From Clostridia bacterium (GTDB lineage Bacteria > Bacillota > Clostridia > Christensenellales > Borkfalkiaceae), in the NCBI GenBank assembly GCA_017462735.1, contig JAFTQO010000003.1:21923-85922 (forward strand): DNA of 64,000 bases, read 5' to 3'. The position numbers were made by a program, and so were the translations under genes. Every line of letters starts with the position of its first letter. Position 1 is the first letter of the stretch. The notes under the pieces are model-generated. The model saw nothing but the letters and a program-made list of their open reading frames with translations. It had not been told where the DNA came from and made no database searches. This document shows positions 33,151 through 42,476 of the stretch, piece after piece.

Positions 33151-33594
33151 ATGCTGTGCGTGCATTGTCAAAAACGTCAAGCGACGAAGACGAAAGAAGA
33201 AGAGTTGGACGGAAAGAAAGTCAGCCGCTGTTATTGTGCGGAGTGTTACCACGCCCTTTTTCTTGGCGTAGACGAAAGCGCGCAGCCTTCTCCTGCAAAA
33301 TGCCCTTATTGCGGTAAGAGCAAAGAAAGCGTGTTGCGTAGTGGGCTGGTCGGTTGCGCCAACTGCTATAAAGCGTTTGAGAAGGAACTCATCCCCGTCG
33401 TCGTAAAGGCGCAAGGGGAGCGTGTGCACACGGGCAAGCAACCGTATGCCACGGACAGGAAAGCGCGCTTACAAATCCGCTATAACGAGTTACAGGTCCT
33501 CATCCGTCAACGCACGGAAGAAGAGGACGTCGAAAAGGTGGCGGAGTATTCGAGAGAGAGTAAGCGCATCAAAACGTTGAAGGATAGGAGGTAG
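33151..33594 (+). CDS. mcsA: McsA-type zinc-finger activator of protein arginine kinase
   Basis: A 147-residue protein with CxxC zinc motifs at the N-terminus (MLCVHCQKR, CYCAECYH, KCPYCGKS, GCANCYKAF) and a C-terminal UvrB/UvrC-type helical motif (ARLQIRYNELQVLIRQRTEEEDVEKVAEYSRESKRIKTL). This is the McsA pattern. McsA activates the arginine kinase McsB, which marks proteins for ClpCP. The stop is 1 bp from the mcsB start. Confidence 0.9.
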   Translation: MLCVHCQKRQATKTKEEELDGKKVSRCYCAECYHALFLGVDESAQPSPAKCPYCGKSKESVLRSGLVGCANCYKAFEKELIPVVVKAQGERVHTGKQPYATDRKARLQIRYNELQVLIRQRTEEEDVEKVAEYSRESKRIKTLKDRR

Positions 33595-33595
33595 T

Positions 33596-34618
33596 ATGTC
33601 TTCGATACCTGAAAAAATAGAGACTATCGTCACCTCCACCCGTTTAAGGCTCGCGCGAAATTTATCCGCCTATCCTTTCCCTTCGGCGATGAAAGGGGAA
33701 GAAGCGGAAGACGTCTTGATATTGGTACGGAAAGCGCTTGAAAAATTGGATAAGTTCCAAGAATACGATATGTGGAAACTGACGGAAGAAGAGGCGATGT
33801 TGTTGCAAGAACAGCACCTTATCAGCCCCGCTTTACGCAAAAAAAAGGATTTTTCGGCGGCGTTCGTTTCCAAGGACAGTCGGGTGTCCGTAATGGTCAA
33901 CGAAGAGGACCATTTGCGGGAGCAGTACATTATGAAAGGGTACAATCTCTATCCCGCGTACGAGCGTATCAGCAGTTTGGACGACGGATTGGGCAGGTCG
34001 CTGAATTTTGCCTACGATACCCATCTCGGCTTTTTGACGGCGTGTCCCACCAATTTAGGGACGGGGATGCGGGCGTCGGTGATGATGTTTTTGCCGGGGC
34101 TTTCTCACGGTAAAAAAATCACGCAACTGTTGCCTAACTTACGCAAAGGCGGGGTGACCGTTCGCGGCGTCTTTGGCGAGGGTAGTGCGGCGGAAGGATA
34201 TACCTATCAAGTGAGCAACGAGCGTACGCTAGGGCGCACGGAAGAAGAGATTTTAGACGATATCGCGCAACTTACGCACGATTTGTGTCATTTGGAAATT
34301 CGCGAAAGGGAGAAGATGCTGGAAAGCAATCCCATCGCCCTCAAAGACGAGTGTTTGCGCGCATACGGGGTATTGACCAACTGTGCAAAACTTTCGGACA
34401 AGGAATTGACGCAAGGTCTGACCAAGGTGCGGCTCGGGATAGCGCTCGGTTTTTTGGAAGTGACAAACCCAGACGAGTTTACCGACTTTTTAAACGATAT
34501 GCGACCCGCCTCTTTCCGTGTGGAAAACGGACTCAACGAGGCAAGCGAAGAAGAATGTGATATGCAACGCGCGCAGGCGGTAGGCAAACTGTTGCCGGGA
34601 TACGTCTGTAAAGCGTAA
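33596..34618 (+). CDS. mcsB: Protein arginine kinase
   Basis: A 340-residue bacterial guanido-phosphotransferase that phosphorylates arginines on damaged proteins to send them to ClpCP. The N-terminal STRLRLARNLSAYPFP, the VNEEDHLREQYI nucleotide-site region and the C-terminal domain fit McsB. It sits directly after mcsA and 14 bp before clpC. Confidence 0.93.
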   Translation: MSSIPEKIETIVTSTRLRLARNLSAYPFPSAMKGEEAEDVLILVRKALEKLDKFQEYDMWKLTEEEAMLLQEQHLISPALRKKKDFSAAFVSKDSRVSVMVNEEDHLREQYIMKGYNLYPAYERISSLDDGLGRSLNFAYDTHLGFLTACPTNLGTGMRASVMMFLPGLSHGKKITQLLPNLRKGGVTVRGVFGEGSAAEGYTYQVSNERTLGRTEEEILDDIAQLTHDLCHLEIREREKMLESNPIALKDECLRAYGVLTNCAKLSDKELTQGLTKVRLGIALGFLEVTNPDEFTDFLNDMRPASFRVENGLNEASEEECDMQRAQAVGKLLPGYVCKA

Positions 34619-34632
34619 TCGACGGAGGGGCT

Positions 34633-37158
34633 ATGAATACGCCTAATTTATCCGAAAATTTACAAAAGGCGCTGGACGCCGCCAACAGGGCGACGATAGA
34701 GTACGGCGCGGTGTACGTCGGCAGCGAGCATTTGCTGTACGGCTTTTTGTGCGTGCCTGCCTGTCAGGCGGCAAGACTACTCAACGCTTGCGGGGTGACG
34801 AAGGACAACTATCTGCCCTTATTTAGACGTACGATAGACCCTCGGGTCACGGCGGAAGGGATGACGGAACGCACCAAAAATATTTTCCGTAAAGCCATCC
34901 TCACGGCAGAGGGGATGGGGATGAAGACGGGCACGGCGCATTTGTTGGACGCCGTCTTGGGTATGGCGGGCAGTTACGCCGTCCGTATCCTGCAAAAGTT
35001 GGGGGTCGACGTCGAAGATTTGCAGACGAACGCCCGCGACGCCGTAGAATTTTCTAGGACGCAAAAGCAGTTTGAGTTGGACGAGGGTTATCAAAAGGGG
35101 AGTTTTTTATCTCACGATTTAGATTCGCCCATCAAGCCTTCCTATGCGACGACGTCGGGGCTTGCCAGAGAAGAGGGGCGTAGAAGCCCCGCTTACGAAA
35201 AACTTTCTCAATACGGCACGGACATAACCTTACGGGCAAGGCAGGGAAAATTAGACCCCGTCATCGGTAGGGCGAAAGAGACGGAAAAGGTTATCCAGGT
35301 TCTTTGCAGAAGAAGTAAAAACAACCCCGTTTTGATGGGGGAACCGGGGGTCGGGAAAAGCGCGATAGTCGAAGGTTTAGCACAGGCTATCGCAGCGGAA
35401 AAAGTGCCCGAACAACTGATTGGCAAAACGGTGTTCTCCGTCGATTTACCGGGTATGGTAGCGGGCGCAAAATACCGCGGCGATTTTGAAGAACGGTTAA
35501 AAGACCTCATTGAGGCGGTGATAAAAGACGGCGATATCGTCCTGTTTATCGACGAAATCCATACCATTGTCGGGGCTGGCTCGACGGAAGGGAGTATGGA
35601 CGCGGCAAACATCTTAAAGCCTCTTTTGGCGCGTGGGGATATGCAGGTTATCGGCGCGACTACGATAGAGGAATACCGAAAATACATCGAAAAGGACGCG
35701 GCGTTAGAAAGGCGTTTTACCCCCGTTTTGGTGGAAGAGCCGTCGCATGCGGACGCGGTGGCAATACTCAAAGGCTTGCGCGGCAAGTATGAAGAACATC
35801 ACGGCGTCGTCATCACGGACGAGGCTATCGAGGCGGCGGTCACTCTTTCTTCACGCTATATCACGGACAGATATTTGCCCGATAAAGCGATTGACTTAAT
35901 CGACGAAGCGGCAAGCGCGGCGCGTATCTCCAAGGGCTCGGACGAAAGTTTCGAGTTGCAGACGGAGAGGGATAGACTGGACGCAGAATGGCAACAGGCG
36001 CAAAGCCGCGGGGAATACGCGCGTGCGATGTCCCTGCTCAACCGCAAAAAAGCGGCGGACGAAAAACTAGCCTCCCTTTCCAAGGCGCAGACCCTTTTCC
36101 GTTTGCCCGACGGCAGATTGGCGCTCGGGAAAGAGCAGGTCGCGGCGGTAGTCAGCGCGCGAAGCGGCGTTCCTTTGACTAATCTTTCGCAAGAGGAAAG
36201 CGATAGACTTTTGAAGATGGAAGAGACGCTGCACGAACGTATCGTCGGACAGCACGAGGGGGTAGTGGCTCTCTCTAAGGCAATCCGCAGGGCGAGGGCG
36301 GGCTTAAAAGACCCGTCGAGACCCGTCGGTTCCTTTATCTTCGTAGGTCCTACGGGGGTGGGGAAGACGGACCTTTGCAAGGCGCTTGCCACCTTCCTTT
36401 TCGGCAACGAAGAGTCGATGATTCGCTTGGATATGAGCGAGTATATGGAAAAGCAAGCGGTGTCTAAGATTATCGGCGCTCCTCCCGGGTACGTAGGTTT
36501 TGAAGAAAGCAGCGGTCAACTCACCGACAAAGTGCGCTCTAAGCCGTATAGCGTGGTGCTGTTCGACGAAATAGAAAAGGCGCACCCCGACGTATTTAAT
36601 CTGCTATTGCAGATTCTGGACGACGGTAGGTTGACGGACAGCAAGGGTAGGACGGTCAGTTTTAAAAATACCGTTATCATCTTGACCTCCAACGTCGGCG
36701 CGGCGATAGCCAAAGAGGACAGAACGGGCGTGTACGGGTTCGGCGCAGGCGAAACCAAGGACGCGGAAAAAGAATACGAAGAGATGAAGGAGCGCATCAC
36801 GGGCGCTTTGAAAGAGAAATTCCGTCCGGAGTTTTTAAACCGTTTGGACGACGTCATCGTCTTTCATCCTCTTTCCAAGGAAGAAGCGGCGCAGATTGCC
36901 GAAAAGATACTCGGCGGGCTGTGTAAACGCTTAAAAGAACAAAGAAACATTACGCTATACGTGACGGACGCGGCGTTGCAAGCGGTGGTGGAAAGCGGGT
37001 ACGATAGCGAGTACGGCGCACGGCCGTTGAAGCGGGCGGTTCGCAAAGAAATTGAGGATAAACTGTCGGAAGAGATTTTGCTCGGCAGGGTAAGGAACGG
37101 ACAAAAAGTTTGCGTCGATTACGTCGGCGGGAAGACGGTGTTTACAGCGCAATCATAG
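34633..37158 (+). CDS. clpC: AAA+ chaperone ATPase ClpC
   Basis: An 841-residue Hsp100 unfoldase that feeds substrates, including phospho-arginine proteins, into ClpP. Layout: Clp N-domain (1-150), D1 with Walker A GEPGVGKS near residue 240 and Walker B LFIDEIH, a short coiled middle domain (about 410-500) as in ClpC, D2 with GPTGVGKTDL near 575 and VVLFDEIEKAHPD, and a C-terminal D2-small domain. A ClpP-binding IGF-like loop is not obvious: VYGFGAG near 705 is the nearest candidate. It ends 16 bp before aroC. Confidence 0.93.
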   Translation: MNTPNLSENLQKALDAANRATIEYGAVYVGSEHLLYGFLCVPACQAARLLNACGVTKDNYLPLFRRTIDPRVTAEGMTERTKNIFRKAILTAEGMGMKTGTAHLLDAVLGMAGSYAVRILQKLGVDVEDLQTNARDAVEFSRTQKQFELDEGYQKGSFLSHDLDSPIKPSYATTSGLAREEGRRSPAYEKLSQYGTDITLRARQGKLDPVIGRAKETEKVIQVLCRRSKNNPVLMGEPGVGKSAIVEGLAQAIAAEKVPEQLIGKTVFSVDLPGMVAGAKYRGDFEERLKDLIEAVIKDGDIVLFIDEIHTIVGAGSTEGSMDAANILKPLLARGDMQVIGATTIEEYRKYIEKDAALERRFTPVLVEEPSHADAVAILKGLRGKYEEHHGVVITDEAIEAAVTLSSRYITDRYLPDKAIDLIDEAASAARISKGSDESFELQTERDRLDAEWQQAQSRGEYARAMSLLNRKKAADEKLASLSKAQTLFRLPDGRLALGKEQVAAVVSARSGVPLTNLSQEESDRLLKMEETLHERIVGQHEGVVALSKAIRRARAGLKDPSRPVGSFIFVGPTGVGKTDLCKALATFLFGNEESMIRLDMSEYMEKQAVSKIIGAPPGYVGFEESSGQLTDKVRSKPYSVVLFDEIEKAHPDVFNLLLQILDDGRLTDSKGRTVSFKNTVIILTSNVGAAIAKEDRTGVYGFGAGETKDAEKEYEEMKERITGALKEKFRPEFLNRLDDVIVFHPLSKEEAAQIAEKILGGLCKRLKEQRNITLYVTDAALQAVVESGYDSEYGARPLKRAVRKEIEDKLSEEILLGRVRNGQKVCVDYVGGKTVFTAQS

Positions 37159-37174
37159 CGCAAGGAGAAAAATT

Positions 37175-38323
37175 ATGGCAAAGATGACAATGACGACGGC
37201 GGGGGAATCGCACGGCAAGGCGCTGGTTGCAATCTTGGAAGGATTGCCCGCCCATTTGCACGTAGATACGGAAGCAATCAACGCTGATTTGGCGCTCCGT
37301 CAAAGCGGATTTGGCAGAGGTGGCAGACAAAAAATCGAAAAGGATACCGTCGAAATTTTGACGGGGGTAAGAAACGCGGAGACGCTCGGCAGTCCCGTCA
37401 CCCTTTGTATCTACAATAAAGATTTTGCCAATTGGTTGCCCGCTATGTCGGCTGGCGACTGTGACGCGGCGGCGATGGAAAAGAAAGCGTTGACCAAGGT
37501 CCGTCCCGGTCACGCCGATTTAACGGGAGTAGTTAAATACGCCCAAACGGACGCAAGAAATATTTTAGAGCGTGCCTCAGCAAGAGAGACGGCAATCCGC
37601 GTTGCGGCAGGCGGCGTGTATAAAGGTTACCTTTCTGCTCTTGGTGTAGAGATAGCGGGTAGAGTGAAGAGTGTTTGCGGCGTTGAGGACGATAAGGAAT
37701 ACGCTTTTGAAGAGTTGCAAAAATCCAAGCAATCTCAAACGGGGATTATCGACGAAAAAATCGACGCTTTGGCTGTGGAGAAAATTACCTCGCTCAAAAA
37801 AGAGGGGGACACGGCAGGCGGCGTGGTGGAGATCCGCGTGAAGGGCTTAAAGAGCGGTTTTGGCGGCGTGATGACGTACGCGGATAAGTTGGACGCAAGG
37901 CTTGCCCAAGGATTGATGAGTATTCAGGCAGTCAAAGGGGTAGAGGTCGGCGCTGGGTTCGACGTAGCGAAAAAGAGCGGGAAAGAAATCCACGACGAGA
38001 TTTTCTACGATGAAGAAAAGGGCTTTTACCGTACCACTAACCGCGCAGGCGGCATCGAGGGCGGGATGAGCAACGGCGAAGAACTTGTCTTGAAAGTAGC
38101 GATGAAACCTATCCCCACCTTGATGAAGGGGTTGCAAACGGTAGACTACGTCACCAAAGAAAAGGCGATTGCCGCGGCGGAGCGTAGCGATACTTGCGCT
38201 ATCTTTGCCTTAGAAATTATTGCGGAGGCAGTAGTGGCGCAGGTGCTTGCATTTGCCATAGCCGAAAGACTCGGCGGGGACACGATGGACGAGGTAAAAA
38301 CGCGTTACGACGCGTTGAAATAA
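37175..38323 (+). CDS. aroC: Chorismate synthase
   Basis: A 382-residue FMN-dependent enzyme making chorismate from EPSP. The N-terminal TAGESHGKALVAILEGLPA and RQSGFGRGGRQKIEKD segments, HADLTGVVKY, the ASARETA motif and the C-terminal SDTCAI-type segment are present. It is the first of six collinear shikimate genes and follows clpC by 16 bp, so read-through from the stress operon is likely. Only aroF/G/H is missing to complete the pathway here. Confidence 0.95.
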   Translation: MAKMTMTTAGESHGKALVAILEGLPAHLHVDTEAINADLALRQSGFGRGGRQKIEKDTVEILTGVRNAETLGSPVTLCIYNKDFANWLPAMSAGDCDAAAMEKKALTKVRPGHADLTGVVKYAQTDARNILERASARETAIRVAAGGVYKGYLSALGVEIAGRVKSVCGVEDDKEYAFEELQKSKQSQTGIIDEKIDALAVEKITSLKKEGDTAGGVVEIRVKGLKSGFGGVMTYADKLDARLAQGLMSIQAVKGVEVGAGFDVAKKSGKEIHDEIFYDEEKGFYRTTNRAGGIEGGMSNGEELVLKVAMKPIPTLMKGLQTVDYVTKEKAIAAAERSDTCAIFALEIIAEAVVAQVLAFAIAERLGGDTMDEVKTRYDALK

Positions 38324-38332
38324 AGGAGAGAT

Positions 38333-39385
38333 ATGCAAACGGTTGAGTTAAAAACTCCGTCTATGCAAGGGCTGATTACGATAGGCGAAGGGGTGCTTGA
38401 AGAAAGACTTCCTGCCCTGTTGCAAGGACAAAAAAATTTCGTGATAACAGACAGCAACGTCGCGAAAATTTACGGCGAAAACATCAAGGATTGGTTTGGC
38501 GATACGTCCGTGTACGTGATGCCCGCAGGGGAACAATCTAAGACCTTTTGGACGCTTGGCGATATTTTGGAAACTATGGTCAAGGCGGGTTTGCACCGCA
38601 ACAGTCGGGTATTTGCGCTTGGCGGCGGCGTCGTTGGCGACGTGGCGGGATTAGCCGCAGCGACCTATATGCGTGGGGTATCCTGCGTGCAAATTCCCAC
38701 CACCTTGCTCTCGCAAGTAGACAGCAGCGTAGGGGGCAAAACGGCGGTCGATCACGCAGGGGTTAAAAATATCGTCGGCGCTTTCTATCAGCCGCAAGAG
38801 GTATTGATAGACCCTGCCTTTTTGGACACCTTACCCCAACGGGAAATCAAGTGCGGCTTGGGGGAACTTGTCAAATACGCGGCGCTTAGCGGAGAGATGT
38901 TTGATACTTTGTATCAAAACAAGCACCGTTTTGGCGAACTTGCCTTCTTAAAGACGCTGATTTTGCCCAGCGTACGCCACAAGGCAAAAGTCGTGCAAGC
39001 GGACGAGAAAGAAAGCGGAGAGAGAAAGAGCCTCAACGTCGGTCATACGTCCGGTCACGCCATTGAACTGTCCTACGGCATGTCCCACGGCGAGTGTGTG
39101 CTTTGGGGGATGAAAGCGGAGACGAAGATAGCGATACGAAAAGGCGTTTGCGAGAGAGAGTACGGTGAAAAATTATTGGAAATCGTCTCATGCGCTTTGC
39201 AAACAGACCCCGTGGAAAAGGTGTCGTTTGCCGACGTGCGCGATTGTGCATACAAGGCAAAAGCAGATAAAAAGAATACGGACGGCGGCGGGATCAACCT
39301 CTCCGTTGCTTGCAAAAAAGGGGCGTGGACAAGTATCAACTTGCCTTTTGAAGAATACGCCGATTGTTTACGGGAAAGCCTGTAA
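38333..39385 (+). CDS. aroB: 3-dehydroquinate synthase
   Basis: A 350-residue NAD/metal-dependent enzyme converting DAHP to 3-dehydroquinate. Motifs: MPAGEQSKTF, FALGGGVVGDVAGLAAATYMRG (NAD-binding), PTTLLSQVDSSVGGKTAVDH, and the metal-binding NVGHTSGHAIE with a further His in MSHGECVLWGM. The RBS is AAAGGAGAG. It lies 9 bp after aroC. Confidence 0.95.
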   Translation: MQTVELKTPSMQGLITIGEGVLEERLPALLQGQKNFVITDSNVAKIYGENIKDWFGDTSVYVMPAGEQSKTFWTLGDILETMVKAGLHRNSRVFALGGGVVGDVAGLAAATYMRGVSCVQIPTTLLSQVDSSVGGKTAVDHAGVKNIVGAFYQPQEVLIDPAFLDTLPQREIKCGLGELVKYAALSGEMFDTLYQNKHRFGELAFLKTLILPSVRHKAKVVQADEKESGERKSLNVGHTSGHAIELSYGMSHGECVLWGMKAETKIAIRKGVCEREYGEKLLEIVSCALQTDPVEKVSFADVRDCAYKAKADKKNTDGGGINLSVACKKGAWTSINLPFEEYADCLRESL

Positions 39386-39397
39386 AAAGGAGACGGT

Positions 39398-40651
39398 ATG
39401 AAACAAATTTTACCCAGGGATTATTTTGACGGCGAATTTTGCTTGCCCGGGGATAAATCGATTACTCACCGCGCGATAATGTTCAATAGCGGTGCTGACG
39501 GTGAGGCGGTAGTGACGGGTGCGCTGATGGGGGAGGACTGCTTGTCCACCTGTCGTTGCATGCGCGCATTGGGTGCGGAAATCGACGTGGACGGCACGAC
39601 CCTCCGTATCAAGGGCACTCCGCAATTTCGTAGCGGGGCGGAACTCGATTGTGGAAACTCTGGTACGACGATTCGGCTTTTGACGGGTTTTTGCGCAGGG
39701 AAAGAAATTGAAGCGAAGTTATACGGTGACGCCTCCCTTTCCACGAGACCTATGCGCAGGGTTGCCGACCCTTTGACTGAGTTAGGCGCAAACGTAGAGA
39801 CGACGGACGGTCATGCGCCCGTGTACGTTTCCTCGGCAAAACTTACGGGCAAAAAAATCAAAACGAAGGTTTCTTCGGCGCAGGTAAAAAGCGCGATTTT
39901 GTTGGCGGGGCTTTCCGCGGACGGTACGACGACGGTGGAAGAACCCGTCAAATCCCGCGACCATACGGAAAGATTGCTGGCGGCGATGGGTGCCGATATC
40001 CGTGTGGAAGGGAATAGCGTCAGCGTCTCGAAAAGCACTCTCAAAGGGGTGGACGTAGAGGTGCCTGTGGATATCTCCTCCGCGGCGTATTTTATGGCGC
40101 TTGGCGCCTTGAAAGGAAGCGCTCTTTGCAAAAACGTCGGGGTGAATCCCACCCGTACGGGTATTTTGACGGCGTTTGATAAGATGGGGGTACGCTATAC
40201 TTTGCAAAACCGCAGAGTTTCGGGCGGCGAGGAGATTGCCGACGTATTGGTGCAGAAATCCCCCTTGCAGGCGATTACGTTGGGCGGGGCGGAGATTCCG
40301 TCTATGATAGACGAGTTGCCTCTCGTGGCAATGATGTGCGCTTTTGCCGACGGCGAAAGCGTGATTACGGGCGCGAAAGAACTTCGGGTCAAAGAAAGCG
40401 ACAGAATTTTCACGACGGCAAAACTCATCAACGATTTAGGCGGGGAATGCGAGGAGAGAGAGGACGGCTTGGTTATCCGCGGCAAAAAGTGTTTGCGCGG
40501 CGGCGTTGCCGATAGTTTCCTCGACCACCGTATTGCGATGACGGCGGCTGTGGGATTGATGGCTAGCAAAGAGGGTGGCGGCGTATTGCGCCCCGATTGT
40601 TGCGCTATCTCTTTCCCGACCTTCTTTAAACAATTAGAACGCAAAAACTGA
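39398..40651 (+). CDS. aroA: 3-phosphoshikimate 1-carboxyvinyltransferase (EPSP synthase)
   Basis: A 417-residue EPSP synthase. Substrate-binding segments are visible: LPGDKSITHRA at residues 14-24, LDCGNSGTTIRLLTG near 85, RPMRRVADPL near 115, and IDELPLVAMMCAFADGES then KESDRI near 330. The GNSGTTIR region differs from the G-N-A-G-T class I sequence. This is typical of class II-like enzymes with lower glyphosate sensitivity, stated here as inference only. Confidence 0.94.
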   Translation: MKQILPRDYFDGEFCLPGDKSITHRAIMFNSGADGEAVVTGALMGEDCLSTCRCMRALGAEIDVDGTTLRIKGTPQFRSGAELDCGNSGTTIRLLTGFCAGKEIEAKLYGDASLSTRPMRRVADPLTELGANVETTDGHAPVYVSSAKLTGKKIKTKVSSAQVKSAILLAGLSADGTTTVEEPVKSRDHTERLLAAMGADIRVEGNSVSVSKSTLKGVDVEVPVDISSAAYFMALGALKGSALCKNVGVNPTRTGILTAFDKMGVRYTLQNRRVSGGEEIADVLVQKSPLQAITLGGAEIPSMIDELPLVAMMCAFADGESVITGAKELRVKESDRIFTTAKLINDLGGECEEREDGLVIRGKKCLRGGVADSFLDHRIAMTAAVGLMASKEGGGVLRPDCCAISFPTFFKQLERKN

Positions 40652-40669
40652 AAAAGGCGGGGCAAAACA

Positions 40670-41488
40670 TTGACGGAAAAAAAGAAAGTACGCTTGGGTC
40701 TAATCGGTAAAGACGTGAGCAAATCCCTCAGTCCTGAAATACACGCGTTTATTTTAGACAAGTGGGGGCTGGATTGCGACTACGAGACCTTCTCGGTAGC
40801 AAAAGAGGGCTTTGACGCCGCTATGACGACGTTGCTGGGCGATTTCGACGGCTTTAATATCACGATTCCCTATAAGCGGGACGTAATGGAATACTTGGAC
40901 GGCTTGCAAGGCGACGCAATGCGTTTTGGCGCCGTCAATACCGTCGTCTGCGCGACGCGGCAGGGGCATAACACGGACGGCGTCGGGTTTATGAAGATGC
41001 TCTCTCACGCAGGGATAGACGTCAAAGGCAAGAGGGTGCTCGTGCTCGGTGGCGGCGGCGCAGGTAGGAGTACGATATCGACCTTGAAAAAAGCGGGTGC
41101 TATCGTCGCGTTATATCAGCGAAACGAAGAAAAACGCAAGGAAACGTGTTTGCAGTTGGACGCGTTGGAAGAGAACGACCCCAACGTGGGCGGCTATGAC
41201 CTTCTCGTCAATTGCACGGGGGTAGGGATGCACGATACGGTGGGCTTGTCCCCTGTAGAAGACAGGGCGTTTGCGGGCGCGACGGGGGCGGTAGACCTCA
41301 TCTACGAGCCTAAGGAGACGGCGTTTTTGGCACAGGCAAAGGCAAGCGGTATCAAGGCGGTAGGCGGGCTTGCGATGCTCTTTTATCAAGCCTATTACGC
41401 AGACTGTTTATACGTGGGGAAGAAAGCGGACGAACAGGAAGCGGAAAAATTATACGACGACTATTTGAAAATTTACAAAAGGGGATAA
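40670..41488 (+). CDS. aroE: Shikimate dehydrogenase
   Basis: A 272-residue NADPH enzyme reducing 3-dehydroshikimate. Shikimate-binding LIGKDVSKSLSPEIHAF at the N-terminus, NITIPYKRDVMEYLD with the catalytic Lys, the NTVV..GHNTDG segment, and the nucleotide loop VLGGGGAGRSTI. The start is a TTG with the RBS AAGGCGGGG; no ATG lies nearby in frame. It continues the aro operon. Confidence 0.92.
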   Translation: MTEKKKVRLGLIGKDVSKSLSPEIHAFILDKWGLDCDYETFSVAKEGFDAAMTTLLGDFDGFNITIPYKRDVMEYLDGLQGDAMRFGAVNTVVCATRQGHNTDGVGFMKMLSHAGIDVKGKRVLVLGGGGAGRSTISTLKKAGAIVALYQRNEEKRKETCLQLDALEENDPNVGGYDLLVNCTGVGMHDTVGLSPVEDRAFAGATGAVDLIYEPKETAFLAQAKASGIKAVGGLAMLFYQAYYADCLYVGKKADEQEAEKLYDDYLKIYKRG

Positions 41489-41493
41489 CGACT

Positions 41494-41931
41494 ATGAAAA
41501 TTTTAGTAATTAACGGCGTCAACCTTAACTTGACGGGCAAGCGCGAAAAAGGGGTGTACGGCAGCGAAACGCTGGACGAACTCAATGCAAAAATCGCGGC
41601 ATATTGCCAAAAAAACGGGGACGAAGTGGCCTTCTATCAAAGCAATATCGAAGGGGAACTCGTCAACCAGTTGCACGCGGCAAAAGAAGCGGGGTACGAT
41701 TGCGTGTTGCTCAACGCGGGCGCGTTCACCCATTATTCGTATGCCCTTCGTGACGCGGTAGCGGCAATCAGCGTGCCCGTTGCCGAGGTGCATATGTCCA
41801 ACGTACACGCTAGGGAAGAATTCCGTAAAGAAAGCGTGCTTTCTTCCGTATGTAAAGGGACGGTGTTCGGGTTTGGCGTAGGTAGTTATCTGGGCGCAAT
41901 CGAAGGCTTGCGCGTTCTTTTGGCAAAATAA
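41494..41931 (+). CDS. aroQ: 3-dehydroquinate dehydratase, type II
   Basis: A 145-residue type II dehydroquinase. The order INGVNLNLTGKREKGVYGSETLDEL (catalytic Tyr in the lid), FYQSNIEGELVNQLHAA, and LNAGAFTHYSYALRDAV is diagnostic, as is the later EVHMSNVHAREEFR. It lies 5 bp after aroE. Confidence 0.95.
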   Translation: MKILVINGVNLNLTGKREKGVYGSETLDELNAKIAAYCQKNGDEVAFYQSNIEGELVNQLHAAKEAGYDCVLLNAGAFTHYSYALRDAVAAISVPVAEVHMSNVHAREEFRKESVLSSVCKGTVFGFGVGSYLGAIEGLRVLLAK

Positions 41932-41948
41932 GAGATAAGGCGGAGACT

Positions 41949-42476
41949 ATGAATATTATCTTATGCGGTATGATGGGCGCAGGTAAAACGACTGTGGGCA
42001 TCAAGGTAGCGGAAATCACGGATAAGCGGTGGTACGATACGGACGGTATCATCACGGACAGACACGGTAAAATTTCGGATATTTTCGAGTTTTACGGAGA
42101 GGAACATTTCCGTAAAATCGAGACGGAAATCGTCAGGGAACTTGCTGAAAAAGACCACCTCGTCATCTCTACGGGCGGCGGGCTTGTCTTAAAGAGCGAG
42201 AACAACGAACTGTTGCAAAAAAACGGCAAAATCGTCTTTTTGCGCGCCTCTCTTGCTACGCTTGCAGACCGATTAAAAATGGACGGGGAACGCCCCCTTT
42301 TGGCGACGAACAACACGCTGGAAAATCGTCTGCGTGATTTACTTGCCGTCCGTACTCCCGTATATGAGAACGCGGCGGATTATATCGTCGACGTGGACGG
42401 GAAGACGCCCGAAGAGATAGCCGATGAAATTATAGAACTGTGCGGCGCAACTCGTCTTAAAAGGCAGGGCGTATGA
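41949..42476 (+). CDS. aroK: Shikimate kinase
   Basis: A 175-residue P-loop kinase phosphorylating shikimate. Walker A is GMMGAGKTTVG at residues 6-16; the shikimate-binding DTDGII, FRKIETEIVRE and STGGGLVL motifs follow, then RPLL in the lid. It overlaps the next gene by 4 bp (ATGA). Confidence 0.93.
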   Translation: MNIILCGMMGAGKTTVGIKVAEITDKRWYDTDGIITDRHGKISDIFEFYGEEHFRKIETEIVRELAEKDHLVISTGGGLVLKSENNELLQKNGKIVFLRASLATLADRLKMDGERPLLATNNTLENRLRDLLAVRTPVYENAADYIVDVDGKTPEEIADEIIELCGATRLKRQGV

